This document shows positions 1 to 7,346 of a stretch of DNA of 37,146 bases, piece after piece. Positions within the stretch are counted from its first letter, which is position 1. Every line of letters starts with the position of its first letter. The DNA comes from a bacterium (GTDB lineage: Bacteria; Chloroflexota; Dormibacteria; UBA8260; Bog-877): contig JAKAWF010000003.1 of the NCBI GenBank assembly GCA_021817025.1, positions 1-37,146 on the forward strand. The letters are read 5' to 3'. A program made the translations under genes and the position numbers. The notes below the pieces were generated by a model that worked only from the letters and a program-made list of their open reading frames with translations, ran no database searches and was not told the origin of the DNA.

Positions 1-336
1 CAGCGCCGCGATCACTTCCCCATGGGTGAGCTGGGCGCGGCCGCGCATCGGCACCAGGCGGTCAACCAGACCCGCCAGACCAAGCTGGGAGAGGTAGTGC
101 GTGACCACCAGCAACGGCCCCACCACCCGGCGAGTGCCCTCCCGTGGCGGGTCCAGGCGGGCGAACGAAGCCGCGAGCTGATCCAGTTGGCCCGACGCCT
201 TCAGCTGATCCTCACGCCCCAGGGTGCGAAGTAGCCGGTGCCGGATCTGACCCGCTTCGTTGCGGTAGGCCTCCACCAGCCGCAAGTACACGTAGTCGCG
301 ATCGCCCCTGCGTACGATGTGCCGCTTGACGTACAT
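1..336 (-). CDS. IS1634-type transposase, N-terminal part (cut by window edge)
   Basis: Reading the minus strand from ATG at 336 gives 112 open codons to the window edge, beginning MYVKRHIVRRGDRDYVYLRL. It continues with a segment rich in the pattern RLLRTLGREDQLKASGQLDQ. This start, with YVYLRLVEAYR and LGREDxLKASGQLD, is typical of the N-terminus of IS1634/DUF4277-type DDE transposases of the IS4 superfamily. The catalytic DDE region would lie outside the window. GAGG sits 8 nt before the ATG and supports this start. A well-formed promoter lies just upstream. The neighbour is a truncated dehydrogenase gene, consistent with insertion damage. Family assignment is by eye and fairly secure; whether the element is intact cannot be told. 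Confidence 0.8.
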   Translation of the reverse strand, partial: MYVKRHIVRRGDRDYVYLRLVEAYRNEAGQIRHRLLRTLGREDQLKASGQLDQLAASFARLDPPREGTRRVVGPLLVVTHYLSQLGLAGLVDRLVPMRGRAQLTHGEVIAAL

Positions 337-362
337 GCTCACCACCTCTTGTGATTGGTCCT

Positions 363-391
363 ACCATACATCACTCCAGAGCCGATTGCAA
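363..391 (-). promoter_or_regulatory. Promoter of the IS1634-type transposase
   Basis: On the minus strand, TTGCAA (391-386), 17 nt, TATGGT (368-363). The -10 box ends 26 nt before the ATG at 336. Spacing is ideal and both hexamers are close to the sigma-70 consensus. Inferred from sequence only. Confidence 0.5.
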
Positions 392-436
392 GCATGACCA
401 ACGCTTCGGAGCCAGCCCACCTCCCACACGCTCTTT

Positions 437-453
437 GGTCCTACATCAGGACC
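437..453. repeat. Inverted repeat GGTCCT-N5-AGGACC near the IS/dehydrogenase junction
   Basis: A perfect 6-bp inverted repeat with a 5-nt loop. The motif TTGGTCCTAC occurs here and again at 354-363, just upstream of the transposase start. It may belong to an insertion-sequence end, but the other end of the element is outside the window, so terminal repeats cannot be confirmed. Confidence 0.35.
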
Positions 454-983
454 GGAAGCCCAAGACCGCGCAGGGCCGCCACCCCCAAGAATCCCAGCCC
501 AGCCGCAAAGCGCGGCTCGGCCTCAACTACTGAATATCGGAGGCTTGACCCGTTGGAGTGCGGAAAACGGGCCTCGGGCATCTTCACCCCGGCGTTGTTG
601 ACCAGCACGTCCAGGCGCCCGAAGGCTCCGAGCGCCAGGTCGATCACTGCCTGGGGATGGGGGGCCTCGTAGCCGATGTCCCCGGCGATCAGCTCGCAGC
701 GCCGCCCGTGGGCTTCGATCGCGGACTTGGTTTCCTCGGCGTCGGCGTGCTCGTCGAGGTAGGCAATCACGGCAGCCGCGCCCTCCTTGGCGAGGGCCAC
801 TGCCACCGCTCGGCCTATCCCGCTGTCCCCACCGGTGATGACCGCGACCTTGTCCTCCAGCCTGCGGGAGCAGCGATAGTTCGGGTCGTCGAAGCCCGGC
901 CTGGGCTCCATACGCGATTCCAGGCCCGGCGGATCCTGGGGCGGTGACGCCAGAGCAGTGCCTGTTGGTTCGGTTGGTTCCAT
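441..983 (-). pseudogene. Short-chain dehydrogenase/reductase, 3'-truncated
   Basis: The start is secure: AAGGAGG lies 6-7 nt before the ATG at 983. The N-terminus is Pro-rich, followed by a Rossmann fold with the SDR cofactor motif VITGGDSGIGRAVA (T-G-x3-G-I-G) and then the LVNNAG motif. After LVNNAG (roughly position 590) the frame loses all SDR character and stops at 441. The expected catalytic Ser-Tyr-x3-Lys segment and C-terminal half are absent. The intact form would resemble the roughly 280-300 aa YhdF/glucose-ribitol dehydrogenase-like SDRs. A transposase gene starts about 100 bp beyond the stop, so loss by IS insertion or an associated deletion is likely. The 180-aa product should be inactive. 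Confidence 0.75.
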
Positions 984-1057
984 GTTGTTCCTCCTTGACG
1001 GTTGGCCCGGAGCGAGCCCGCGCGACTTGTTGCTGTTGGTTTTCCGGCGGGATGGGA

Positions 1058-2101
1058 TCACGCTGGGCTCGCCCCGCTTTGCGCCTCCGCGTGCTCGGGT
1101 GCGCGGCGGCGGTGGCGTCGGGACAGGATGAGCGCGCTGGCCAGCCCGGCGAGCGCCCAGCCGCCGAGGACGAGCAGCGGGCGGGCGGTGGAGGCGGTGG
1201 GGAAGAACGTCAGGTCCCGCAGCGCAGACACCGCGGCTCCGTTCGGCAGCCAGCGGCCGACGGCAGAGTAGAAGCCGGGCAGCAGGGTGCGGGGGATCGC
1301 CCCACCCGAGGAAGGGCTGCCCAGGAGAACGAAGACCCCGATCGCGACCGGGACCGCGAGCCGGCCCAGCCCGGTGAGCAGGGCCCAGGTGCACACAGCC
1401 ACGGCGAAGACCGTGAGAGCTGCGACCGCGGCCGCGGCGGGCACGGGCAGTGGATCGGAGCCCAGGGCGAAGCGTGCGAGTGTGGTCAGGGTCGCCCCGC
1501 AGGCCACTGCGGTGCCGGCCAGCTGCATGGCCCGCCAGCCCGGGGGCAGCGGGCCGGTGTGGGCCAGGATCATGATGGTGCCCACGTAGCCGCCGAGCAC
1601 GCAGGCCAGTACCAGGTAGAACAGTCCGAGACCCGAAGAGTCCCCGGTGGGCAGCGGCACGACATCATGGGTCACCAGCGGCACGTGCCGATGGGCAGCC
1701 AGGGTGCCGGCCACCTCGCCGAGCACGGTCGCGATCGGCGGGCCGGCGGCCCCGGCGACATCGAGCGTGTCCGCGCCCGGGCCGCTGACGAGCACTCCGT
1801 CGACGCGGCGTGCCAGCAATGCGGCGCGGGCCGGACCGAGGTGTCGGTAGCCGTGCGGGTCGACCGTCCCGGGAGCGCCATGCTGAAGCGCATCAACGAT
1901 GCGAGCCGTGGCGGGCGCCGGCGCGACGAGAGCCAGCGGGATGCGGTGCGGGACGGGTCGGGCGAGGGCGCCCAGGTAGGACAACCCGAAGAGCCCAGTC
2001 CACACCACCACCACCGCCGGCACCAACCAGAGCGACAGCGTGTCACCGCGCGGCTGCCTTGCCTGAGCACGCGGCCGGCCGGGCGCTCGCCCTCTACGCA
2101 T
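1058..2101 (-). CDS. Multi-pass membrane protein, ABC-2/YhgE-like permease
   Basis: A 347-aa protein starting MRRGRAPGRP at ATG 2101. One transmembrane helix lies near the N-terminus (LVPAVVVVWTGLFGLSY). A roughly 120-residue extracytoplasmic Ala/Gly-rich segment follows, then five or so further helices (e.g. LGLFYLVLACVLGGYVGTIMI). This one-plus-five layout with a large loop after TM1 matches ABC-2-type/YhgE-Pip-like permeases. No ATPase lies beside it. GGAG is 7 nt before ATG 2101; an upstream in-frame ATG at 2140 is less likely. The start overlaps the marR stop by 8 nt, indicating translational coupling. A likely role is export or drug response under MarR control; the substrate is unknown. 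Confidence 0.6.
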   Translation of the reverse strand: MRRGRAPGRPRAQARQPRGDTLSLWLVPAVVVVWTGLFGLSYLGALARPVPHRIPLALVAPAPATARIVDALQHGAPGTVDPHGYRHLGPARAALLARRVDGVLVSGPGADTLDVAGAAGPPIATVLGEVAGTLAAHRHVPLVTHDVVPLPTGDSSGLGLFYLVLACVLGGYVGTIMILAHTGPLPPGWRAMQLAGTAVACGATLTTLARFALGSDPLPVPAAAAVAALTVFAVAVCTWALLTGLGRLAVPVAIGVFVLLGSPSSGGAIPRTLLPGFYSAVGRWLPNGAAVSALRDLTFFPTASTARPLLVLGGWALAGLASALILSRRHRRRAPEHAEAQSGASPA

Positions 2102-2633
2102 TGTCGCTCCGAGGGTGTCGTGGCCTAACGCCAGCGTCACGGGCGTCCAGGTCGTGGTTGAGCCGGGCCAGGAGCCGCGCCAACTGGGAGCGCTGCGCCT
2201 CGGGCCAGGTGCCGAGCAGCTCGCTCAATGGGCCCATCCGTGCCCGTCGGGCCGTCTCCAACGCAGCCTCTCCGTCGGCGGTGACGACGAACTGTGAGCT
2301 TGGTGCATGCCCTCGGCCGTCGGAGTGGCGGTCGTCGCCCGAGTGGCACACCAGTCCGGCCTCCTCCAAGCGGGCGAGGTGCCGACCGAGCGTGGACCGG
2401 TTCAGCCCGAACGCCCGGGCCAGATCGGCCGAGCGCTGCGGGCCGTTCTCGGCTAAGCGCACCAGCAGCGGGTAGCGCCACCCGTCCAAGGATCCCTCGG
2501 CCGGCTGCCCGGCCGACCCGGTCAGGTAATGGCCCGCGGCCCGGCGTACGAACATCGACAGCTCGATCTCCAACGCCTCCAGGCTCGTCCTCGCCGGGTC
2601 AGCGGAGACCCCGTCGTCGCTTGGATGTTGCAC
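2094..2633 (-). CDS. MarR-family transcriptional regulator
   Basis: A 179-aa protein with a winged helix around residues 55-125. The recognition segment RSADLARAFGLNRSTLGRHL is followed by LARLEEAGLV and a wing with the D-R-x-D-G-R-type stretch of MarR proteins. The start is GTG at 2633: TAGTAT (2645-2640) lies exactly 6 nt upstream, so the mRNA would begin at or next to the GTG and be leaderless. A perfect 16-bp inverted repeat overlaps the promoter and start codon, implying autoregulation. The gene is co-transcribed with the downstream permease (8-nt overlap). It probably represses its own operon and is released by a small ligand; the ligand is not known. Confidence 0.85.
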   Translation of the reverse strand: MQHPSDDGVSADPARTSLEALEIELSMFVRRAAGHYLTGSAGQPAEGSLDGWRYPLLVRLAENGPQRSADLARAFGLNRSTLGRHLARLEEAGLVCHSGDDRHSDGRGHAPSSQFVVTADGEAALETARRARMGPLSELLGTWPEAQRSQLARLLARLNHDLDARDAGVRPRHPRSDNA

Positions 2634-2671
2634 GACGCAATACTATCCAACGGCGTTGCGTCGTGCAACAT
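2625..2671 (-). promoter_or_regulatory. marR leaderless promoter flanked by a perfect 16-bp inverted repeat
   Basis: ATGTTGCACGACGCAA (2625-2640) and its exact complement TTGCGTCGTGCAACAT (2656-2671) are separated by 15 bp. On the minus strand the repeat supplies a weak -35 (TTGCAC, 2668-2663). After 17 nt the spacer side supplies the -10 TAGTAT (2645-2640), and 6 nt later comes the GTG start. A dimeric repressor bound to the two arms would cover -35, -10 and start codon. The palindrome and spacing are seen directly; binding by the adjacent MarR protein is inference. Confidence 0.7.
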
Positions 2672-2673
2672 TA

Positions 2674-2701
2674 GCGGTGGGTCTTGTTGGGACCCCACCG
2701 C
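2674..2701. terminator. Candidate intergenic hairpin between menA and marR
   Basis: GCGGTGGG (2674-2681) pairs with CCCACCGC (2694-2701) around a 12-nt loop. It has no T-run. It lies about 180 bp beyond the menA stop and just upstream of the marR promoter, so it may limit read-through from menA. The rest of 2702-2879 shows nothing I can identify. Confidence 0.3.
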
Positions 2702-2879
2702 GACCCTGGATGGTCCGAAGACCCACCGCGCCGGGGTGATGCAGGGGTTGCGGACCACCGCCCGCTCGGGGTGGCTACCGCCACCGCCAGCCGGCGGCGG
2801 CCCGTTCGAGCCGCCGTCCGGCCCTCTCCGAGACAGGCCGGGCCGGCCGGCTGGCGGACCTTTGCAATGGACCGGGGTC

Positions 2880-3770
2880 TCAGCCGGCCCAGATCCCGAG
2901 GGCCAGCAACACCGAGCTGGCCGCGAGCACGGCGGCCATCTGCTTGAGGGCGCGGACCTGCAGCCCAGGGTCTTCCGACGAGGAGTTGCGCAGGGGGCCC
3001 TCCAGGGTCGGCACCACCAACCAGGGCAGGAAGACCGTGAAATGCTCGATCCCGGGAAGCGCGATGAAGAGGGGCACCGCCAGGGCCAGCCCCAGCAGGG
3101 CCAGGAGCAGCCTGCGGGACCGCTGCGGCCCCAGGATCACCGCCAGGGTGCGCTTGCCCACGGCGGCGTCGGTGGCGATGTCGCGGATGTTGTTGACCAG
3201 CAGCAGCGCGGCGGCCAGGGCCCCGGGCAGGATCGCTGCCAGGAGGGCGAGGATGCCCACCCGGCCGATCTCGATGTACACCGTGCCCCCGGTGGCGACC
3301 AGGCCGAAGAAGACGAATACCGCCAGCTCCCCGAAGCCCCGGTACCCGTAGGGACGCGGCCCGCCGGTGTAGAGCCAGGCCGCCAGGATGCACGCCGCAC
3401 CGACTCCCAGGAGCCACCAGGAGGTCACCGAGCAGAGCCAGACGCCGATCGCGGCCGCCACCACGAAGGCCGCCACCGCGGCTGCCAGAACGCGCTGGGG
3501 GGGCACCATCCCGGAGGAGGCGGCCCGAGGCGGCCCGAGGCGGCCGGGCTGGTCCGCGCCGCGCTTGAAGTCAGAGTAATCGTTGGCGTAGTTGACCCCG
3601 AACTGAAGCGCCACGGCCACTCCGAGGGCGGCCAGGCTCCGCCCCCAGCTGAGGCTGCCGAGGTGGGCCGCCACGCCCAGGCCGACCACCACCGGGGAGA
3701 CGGACGCCGCCAGGGTGGCCGGGCGGGAGGCGTGCCACCAGAGCCGGGGCACGCTGAGGGCGGCCGTCAC
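2880..3770 (-). CDS. menA: 1,4-dihydroxy-2-naphthoate polyprenyltransferase (MenA)
   Basis: A 296-aa integral membrane protein of the UbiA superfamily with about eight or nine hydrophobic helices. The first Asp-rich motif, NYANDYSDFKRGAD, lies around residues 60-73. The second, NNIRDIATDAAVGKRT, lies near residue 192. Both bind Mg-diphosphate in this family. NxNDYxD followed by GPxRAxxSG is characteristic of MenA, which attaches the isoprenoid tail to DHNA in menaquinone synthesis. The start is GTG 3770 with GAGGA about 8 nt upstream; a TACCAT box at 3878-3873 is a candidate -10. The gene appears to be transcribed alone, with no other men gene in the window. The coding sequence contains a 10-bp tandem repeat. 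Confidence 0.9.
   Translation of the reverse strand: MTAALSVPRLWWHASRPATLAASVSPVVVGLGVAAHLGSLSWGRSLAALGVAVALQFGVNYANDYSDFKRGADQPGRLGPPRAASSGMVPPQRVLAAAVAAFVVAAAIGVWLCSVTSWWLLGVGAACILAAWLYTGGPRPYGYRGFGELAVFVFFGLVATGGTVYIEIGRVGILALLAAILPGALAAALLLVNNIRDIATDAAVGKRTLAVILGPQRSRRLLLALLGLALAVPLFIALPGIEHFTVFLPWLVVPTLEGPLRNSSSEDPGLQVRALKQMAAVLAASSVLLALGIWAG
3517..3546. repeat. 10-bp direct repeat, three copies, inside menA
   Basis: Three adjacent copies of GAGGCGGCCC, the last with one change, lie within the part of menA encoding the conserved GPPRAASSG segment. Because 10 is not a multiple of 3, gain or loss of one copy would shift the reading frame. Confidence 0.6.
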
Positions 3771-3908
3771 CGCGAATCCTCGGGAACGGCCGTCCGGAGC
3801 GTGCCCGGCCGGGCGCGAGCCGGCGCGCGCGCCCCGCCCCGTCCCGCTCTCGCCCCTGCCACCAAGGAGACGATGGTAGCGGCGGAGGGCGGGGCTTGGA
3901 GCAGGCGG

Positions 3909-5597
3909 TCAGCCACCGATGAAGGTTGGTGGGCCGGCCTGAAGCGGGCGGTCAGGGCCGAAGTTGGTGAGAGCCACGGCCCCGCTGCCGTCGTCGTTGG
4001 CGAGGAAGAGCTGGACGTATCCAGACTGGCTTCTGGTGTAGGCCAGCTGACGGCCGGGCACGTTCACGGCGGCGGCCACGGGGTACTCCCCTCGGGTGGG
4101 TCCAACCACCACCGACTCGGTCCCGGTGGTGGTCGCCAGCGAGGCCAGGCTGCCGGACGCGGTCCGCACCAGGATGGCGCCGGAGCCGAGGAACGCCAGC
4201 GGCTGCCCAGCCCCTCTGAGCAGCTGGCTCAGAGGCGAGGTGGAGTTGGCGGGCTGGTAGAGCCAGACCGCTGGGGAGGGGCCGGTCCCGACCGAGAAGG
4301 CCAGGCTGCTGCCGGACGGAGACCAGATGGGGTTGCCCTCGGCGGCAGTGGAGGAGCTTGAGGTGGCGAGGTAGGTCACCGCCTTCAAGGTCGGGCTGAG
4401 GAGGGCGATCCGGGGATTGGATCCGGCTGGGACAGCCACCGCCGCGAGCACCGCGCTGTCCGGCCGCCAGGCCAGAGGGCCCTCCAGGCTGGCCAGCGCG
4501 CTCAGGGTCACGGACGTACCGGTCGCCACGGCGAAGACGCGCAGCGCGCCTCCCGAGAGGAAGGCCAGCTGCTGGCTGTCGGGGCTCCACAGAGCCCCGG
4601 TGCTGGCGGCGCTGCCGAGCACGGAACGGGCCTTGCCGGTGCCGAGGTCCGTCACCTCGATGGAGCTGTTGCCTGAGAGTTCCGTGGCCAGGTACTGGCC
4701 ATTGGGCGACCCCAGCGCGAAGCTGTAGTGCTGGCCCTGGGGCGCGGTCGCGAGCACCCGCAGCGCCGGGGGATCCCCGGGCACCTGGGGCGGTGAAGCG
4801 GCCAGCACCTGGGTGTAGTCCGTGGCCGAGGCGCCGGCCAGGAAGTCGATCGCAGTTGAGCTCCCGAGCCGTCCCACCGTGAACTTGGTCACCACCCGCG
4901 CCTGCAGGTGATTCCCGTCGATGTCCAGGGCGGCCCGGGTGACGGTCAGGGTGTAGCTCTTCCCCGGCAGCAGCGGGTGCACCGGCTCCAGCAGGAAGCG
5001 GCCGGCGACACTCGGGTTGGGGAGGATCGCGTAACCACCCGCCGGGGCGGGGGAGAGTGAGATGGCGGGGGCCAGGGAGCTGGGGCTCATCGCGCGGTCG
5101 AAGTTGAGCGCCACTGCCTGGTCCGGACCCAGTGAGCCCCCGGAGGCGGGGTAGGTCGAGCTCAGGGAGGGCCCGCCCTCCGTCGAGAAGGCCCAGGAGT
5201 GGGAGAGCGAGTTGACCGCGCCCGAGGCGGATTCGATCCCGCCCGCCAGCTCGACCCGGTAGGTGGTCACCACCGCCAGCGGATGGCCGGTATGGACGAG
5301 CCGCATCACCCGCCCGCCATCGCTCCACTCGAAGCGGCATCCGGTGTGGCCGCCGCGCGCCGCCACAGAAATCGCGCAACCGGGCGGGGGCCTGCCCTGG
5401 CGGCTGCGGATCCGCAGTCCGCGCTCCACCGTGGCCTCATTCATGGGCACGCTGAAGGTGATCGTGATGGGGACGTTGGTGTGGACTCCGCCCTGACTTG
5501 GGCTGGGCGCGACGTTGGTGATCTGGGGCGGCGCCAGAGGCCCGCAGCCGCCCAGCAGGCCCACCAGCGCGACCGCCGTGGCGCTCACCGCGAGCAA
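3909..5597 (-). CDS. Secreted lipoprotein with Ig-like (Big_5-type) and beta-propeller regions
   Basis: The N-terminus ends in a lipobox (VGLLGGC), so the protein should be lipid-anchored outside the membrane. Residues about 25-250 look like two bacterial Ig-like domains of the Big_5 kind (VPITITFSVPMNEATVERGL and AVALNFDRAMSPSSLAPAIS). The C-terminal half carries PD40/TolB-like propeller repeats: SPNGQYLATEL, LWSPDSQQLAFLSGG, AWRPDSAVLAAVAV, IWSPSGSSLAFSVG. The first ATG/GTG/TTG codon is TTG 5597, which gives a signal peptide without a charged n-region. An in-frame CTG at 5648 overlaps the upstream stop as CTGA and would add the Arg-rich stretch LTSLRRGGGRWSPRAQR, so it is a better start. 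The gene is coupled to the DUF4388-like gene upstream. It may bind a ligand or partner at the cell surface; the function is unknown. Confidence 0.75.
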   Translation of the reverse strand: MLAVSATAVALVGLLGGCGPLAPPQITNVAPSPSQGGVHTNVPITITFSVPMNEATVERGLRIRSRQGRPPPGCAISVAARGGHTGCRFEWSDGGRVMRLVHTGHPLAVVTTYRVELAGGIESASGAVNSLSHSWAFSTEGGPSLSSTYPASGGSLGPDQAVALNFDRAMSPSSLAPAISLSPAPAGGYAILPNPSVAGRFLLEPVHPLLPGKSYTLTVTRAALDIDGNHLQARVVTKFTVGRLGSSTAIDFLAGASATDYTQVLAASPPQVPGDPPALRVLATAPQGQHYSFALGSPNGQYLATELSGNSSIEVTDLGTGKARSVLGSAASTGALWSPDSQQLAFLSGGALRVFAVATGTSVTLSALASLEGPLAWRPDSAVLAAVAVPAGSNPRIALLSPTLKAVTYLATSSSSTAAEGNPIWSPSGSSLAFSVGTGPSPAVWLYQPANSTSPLSQLLRGAGQPLAFLGSGAILVRTASGSLASLATTTGTESVVVGPTRGEYPVAAAVNVPGRQLAYTRSQSGYVQLFLANDDGSGAVALTNFGPDRPLQAGPPTFIGG

Positions 5598-5644
5598 GCG
5601 CTGAGCACGGGGGCTCCACCGGCCCCCACCTCGCCGCAGGGAGG

Positions 5645-6988
5645 TCAGCCGATCTCCGCGAGGTCGATTGCAGTCAGGGCCTGAGGTGGGGCTGAGACCA
5701 CGTCGATCCGCGCCTCCCGTTCGGTGCAGGCCGCGGATGCCGCCTGGGAACCCTCGGTCAGCTCCGGAGCCGAGCTGGAGTAGCTTCCCTTGACCGTGCC
5801 CTCCGTCACCAGCGCCACCGCCACCTGTTCTCCCTGGCTGACCAGAATGCCGCCCCCGAGATGCTGGTCCTCGATGTACTCGAGGAGGGCGTCGAAGTCC
5901 ACAATCCGGGCTGGGAGGTTCACGAAGGCGGTGCTGGCTACGATCAGGGAGGCGACCGAGACCACCAACTCTGACGGCAGCTCGACCGCGTCGATGAGCC
6001 CCTGCCCGAGGCTCACGGCCCGGCCCACCTCCTGAATCGCGGTCTTGCCCCGGCGGTAGTTGCCGTCGGCACGCTGCTGGGCCTGGACAATGTCCCCCTC
6101 CCGGAAGAGGATGTGGGCCCGGCTGCGGTTGTCGCCCTCTCCGGTCACGCTGACGTAGCCGGAGAAGCCGTCCTGGCTGAGCGTCTTGAGCAGCATCGGA
6201 AAGTTGAGGAACGACGCCTTCAGGCCCGAGTGCAGGCTGGGTCCGCCGGGCATCGGCACCAGGATCGAGAGCTGGGTGCGGGTGGCGCCCGCCACGGGCT
6301 TGGGGGGTGGGCCCGATGGCCCTGGCCGGACCGGCGGGCGAACCGAACTCGGTACCCCGGCGCGCTGGGCGGGTGGTTGGAGCGGGGTGGCCCCTGGCCC
6401 CATGGCCGCCCTGGTGGCCGGCGTCGGGATCGACGGCGTTGGCCCCAGGCCAGATCCGGCAGTCGGCGAGAGGGGCTGCCGGAACGCCGGGACGGGTGCC
6501 TGGAACGGCGGGATATCGCTCATCTCCTCCTCCGGTTCGCTGATGGGCCTGCCGGCAATCGAGTCCAGCCAGTCCCGGCCACCGTCGGTCGCTGGGCTGG
6601 CCGGCGGGCTCGCACTGGTGTGGCTGGAAGCTGGCCTCGGCTCGGTGCCCACCCCGACCGGCTCAGCGGGTGCTGCCGCCGGCCTGTCCGGCTCGCTCTC
6701 CCAGCGGGCGACCAGATCCTCGGTGGAGCTGTTGATGGTCTCCTCGGGAGGCAGTTTGGCCCGCGGGTTGAAGTTGTAGCCGCCTGAGGACCAGCCCAGG
6801 GCGGAGAGCACCGCCGGTTCCCCCTCCAGACTGTCGCCGACGGCGTGGAAGAGATGCCCGAAGAGAAAATGGAGAGAGCACTTCTGCCCCCCGCTCTCGA
6901 CCACGAGGGTGCCGGTGGCGCGTTCCTGCTGCATGGTCTGGAGCAGCTCTGCAACGGTCGTCGGCCCGAGGCTACCCTGGTTTTGCAC
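5645..6988 (-). CDS. DUF4388/PATAN-like domain protein with Pro-rich linker
   Basis: A 447-aa cytoplasmic protein. Residues 1-95 match the DUF4388 (PATAN-like) pattern: TTVAELLQTMQQERATGTLVVE, then LHFLFGHLFHAVGD and a GxxAVLSALGWxxGxYxF stretch. A Pro/Ala/Ser-rich linker spans about 105-245. A second DUF4388-like module follows: LLKTLSQDGFSGYVSVTG, then ILFREGDIVQAQ. The C-terminal part is a mixed alpha/beta region of unknown type. DUF4388 proteins often act as adaptors in gliding, polarity or signalling pathways; that is family knowledge, not shown here. The start is GTG 6988 with AGGAG 12 nt upstream. Its stop overlaps the likely CTG start of the lipoprotein. Confidence 0.65.
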   Translation of the reverse strand: MQNQGSLGPTTVAELLQTMQQERATGTLVVESGGQKCSLHFLFGHLFHAVGDSLEGEPAVLSALGWSSGGYNFNPRAKLPPEETINSSTEDLVARWESEPDRPAAAPAEPVGVGTEPRPASSHTSASPPASPATDGGRDWLDSIAGRPISEPEEEMSDIPPFQAPVPAFRQPLSPTAGSGLGPTPSIPTPATRAAMGPGATPLQPPAQRAGVPSSVRPPVRPGPSGPPPKPVAGATRTQLSILVPMPGGPSLHSGLKASFLNFPMLLKTLSQDGFSGYVSVTGEGDNRSRAHILFREGDIVQAQQRADGNYRRGKTAIQEVGRAVSLGQGLIDAVELPSELVVSVASLIVASTAFVNLPARIVDFDALLEYIEDQHLGGGILVSQGEQVAVALVTEGTVKGSYSSSAPELTEGSQAASAACTEREARIDVVSAPPQALTAIDLAEIG

Positions 6989-7058
6989 TGTGCGGACTCA
7001 CTCCTGCCGGTCCCGACTTCGGCCAGACCGACCCTCCCCGATTGGTCGGCGCGATACT

Positions 7059-7087
7059 AGCATAGGGTCACGAGTGGGGGAAGCCAA
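7059..7087 (-). promoter_or_regulatory. Promoter of the DUF4388-lipoprotein operon
   Basis: On the minus strand, TTGGCT (7087-7082), 17 nt, TATGCT (7064-7059), giving a leader of about 60 nt before GTG 6988. A TAGTAT box overlaps downstream (7059-7054). This lies inside the 358-bp gene-free stretch 6989-7346. The remainder of that stretch (about 7088-7346) is GC-rich and holds a small hairpin CTGGTC-N5-GACCAG (7198-7214). I see no gene or clear promoter for the rightward gene in it. Confidence 0.45.
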
Positions 7088-7346
7088 CCTGATCTGGCTG
7101 GGGCGCGCGGCGGTGCCAGCTGCTCCCACCGGTGCACTTGGGCGTCCGGGGCGGACTCCCTGCCCGGCAGGGGCCCGGGGCGGCGGTCTGTCCGGGGCTG
7201 GTCCTCTCGACCAGACGGAGCCCCGAAGCCCACCATCCGAATCCGCGCTGGGACGGGAACGGGCCGGGCTTTGCCCGTCGCTGCAGGCTGGCGTGGCCGT
7301 GACCGAGGCTCCGCGCTCGGCCCGGCCGCGGCCGGCGTCTGCCAGA

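Noticed and set aside
944..2128. Long open frame on the plus strand opposite the membrane-protein gene (394 aa)
   Set aside because: It is Gly/Arg/Gln-rich without domain character and is antisense to a clear membrane protein with a Shine-Dalgarno. Long spurious frames are expected at this GC content.
2529..4361. 610-aa plus-strand open frame across menA and the lipoprotein
   Set aside because: It has low-complexity composition, is antisense to two well-supported genes and crosses the gap between them.
7190..7230. tRNA-like or terminator hairpin upstream of femAB
   Set aside because: The CTGGTC/GACCAG stem is short, competes with another pairing, and no cloverleaf or T-tract is present.
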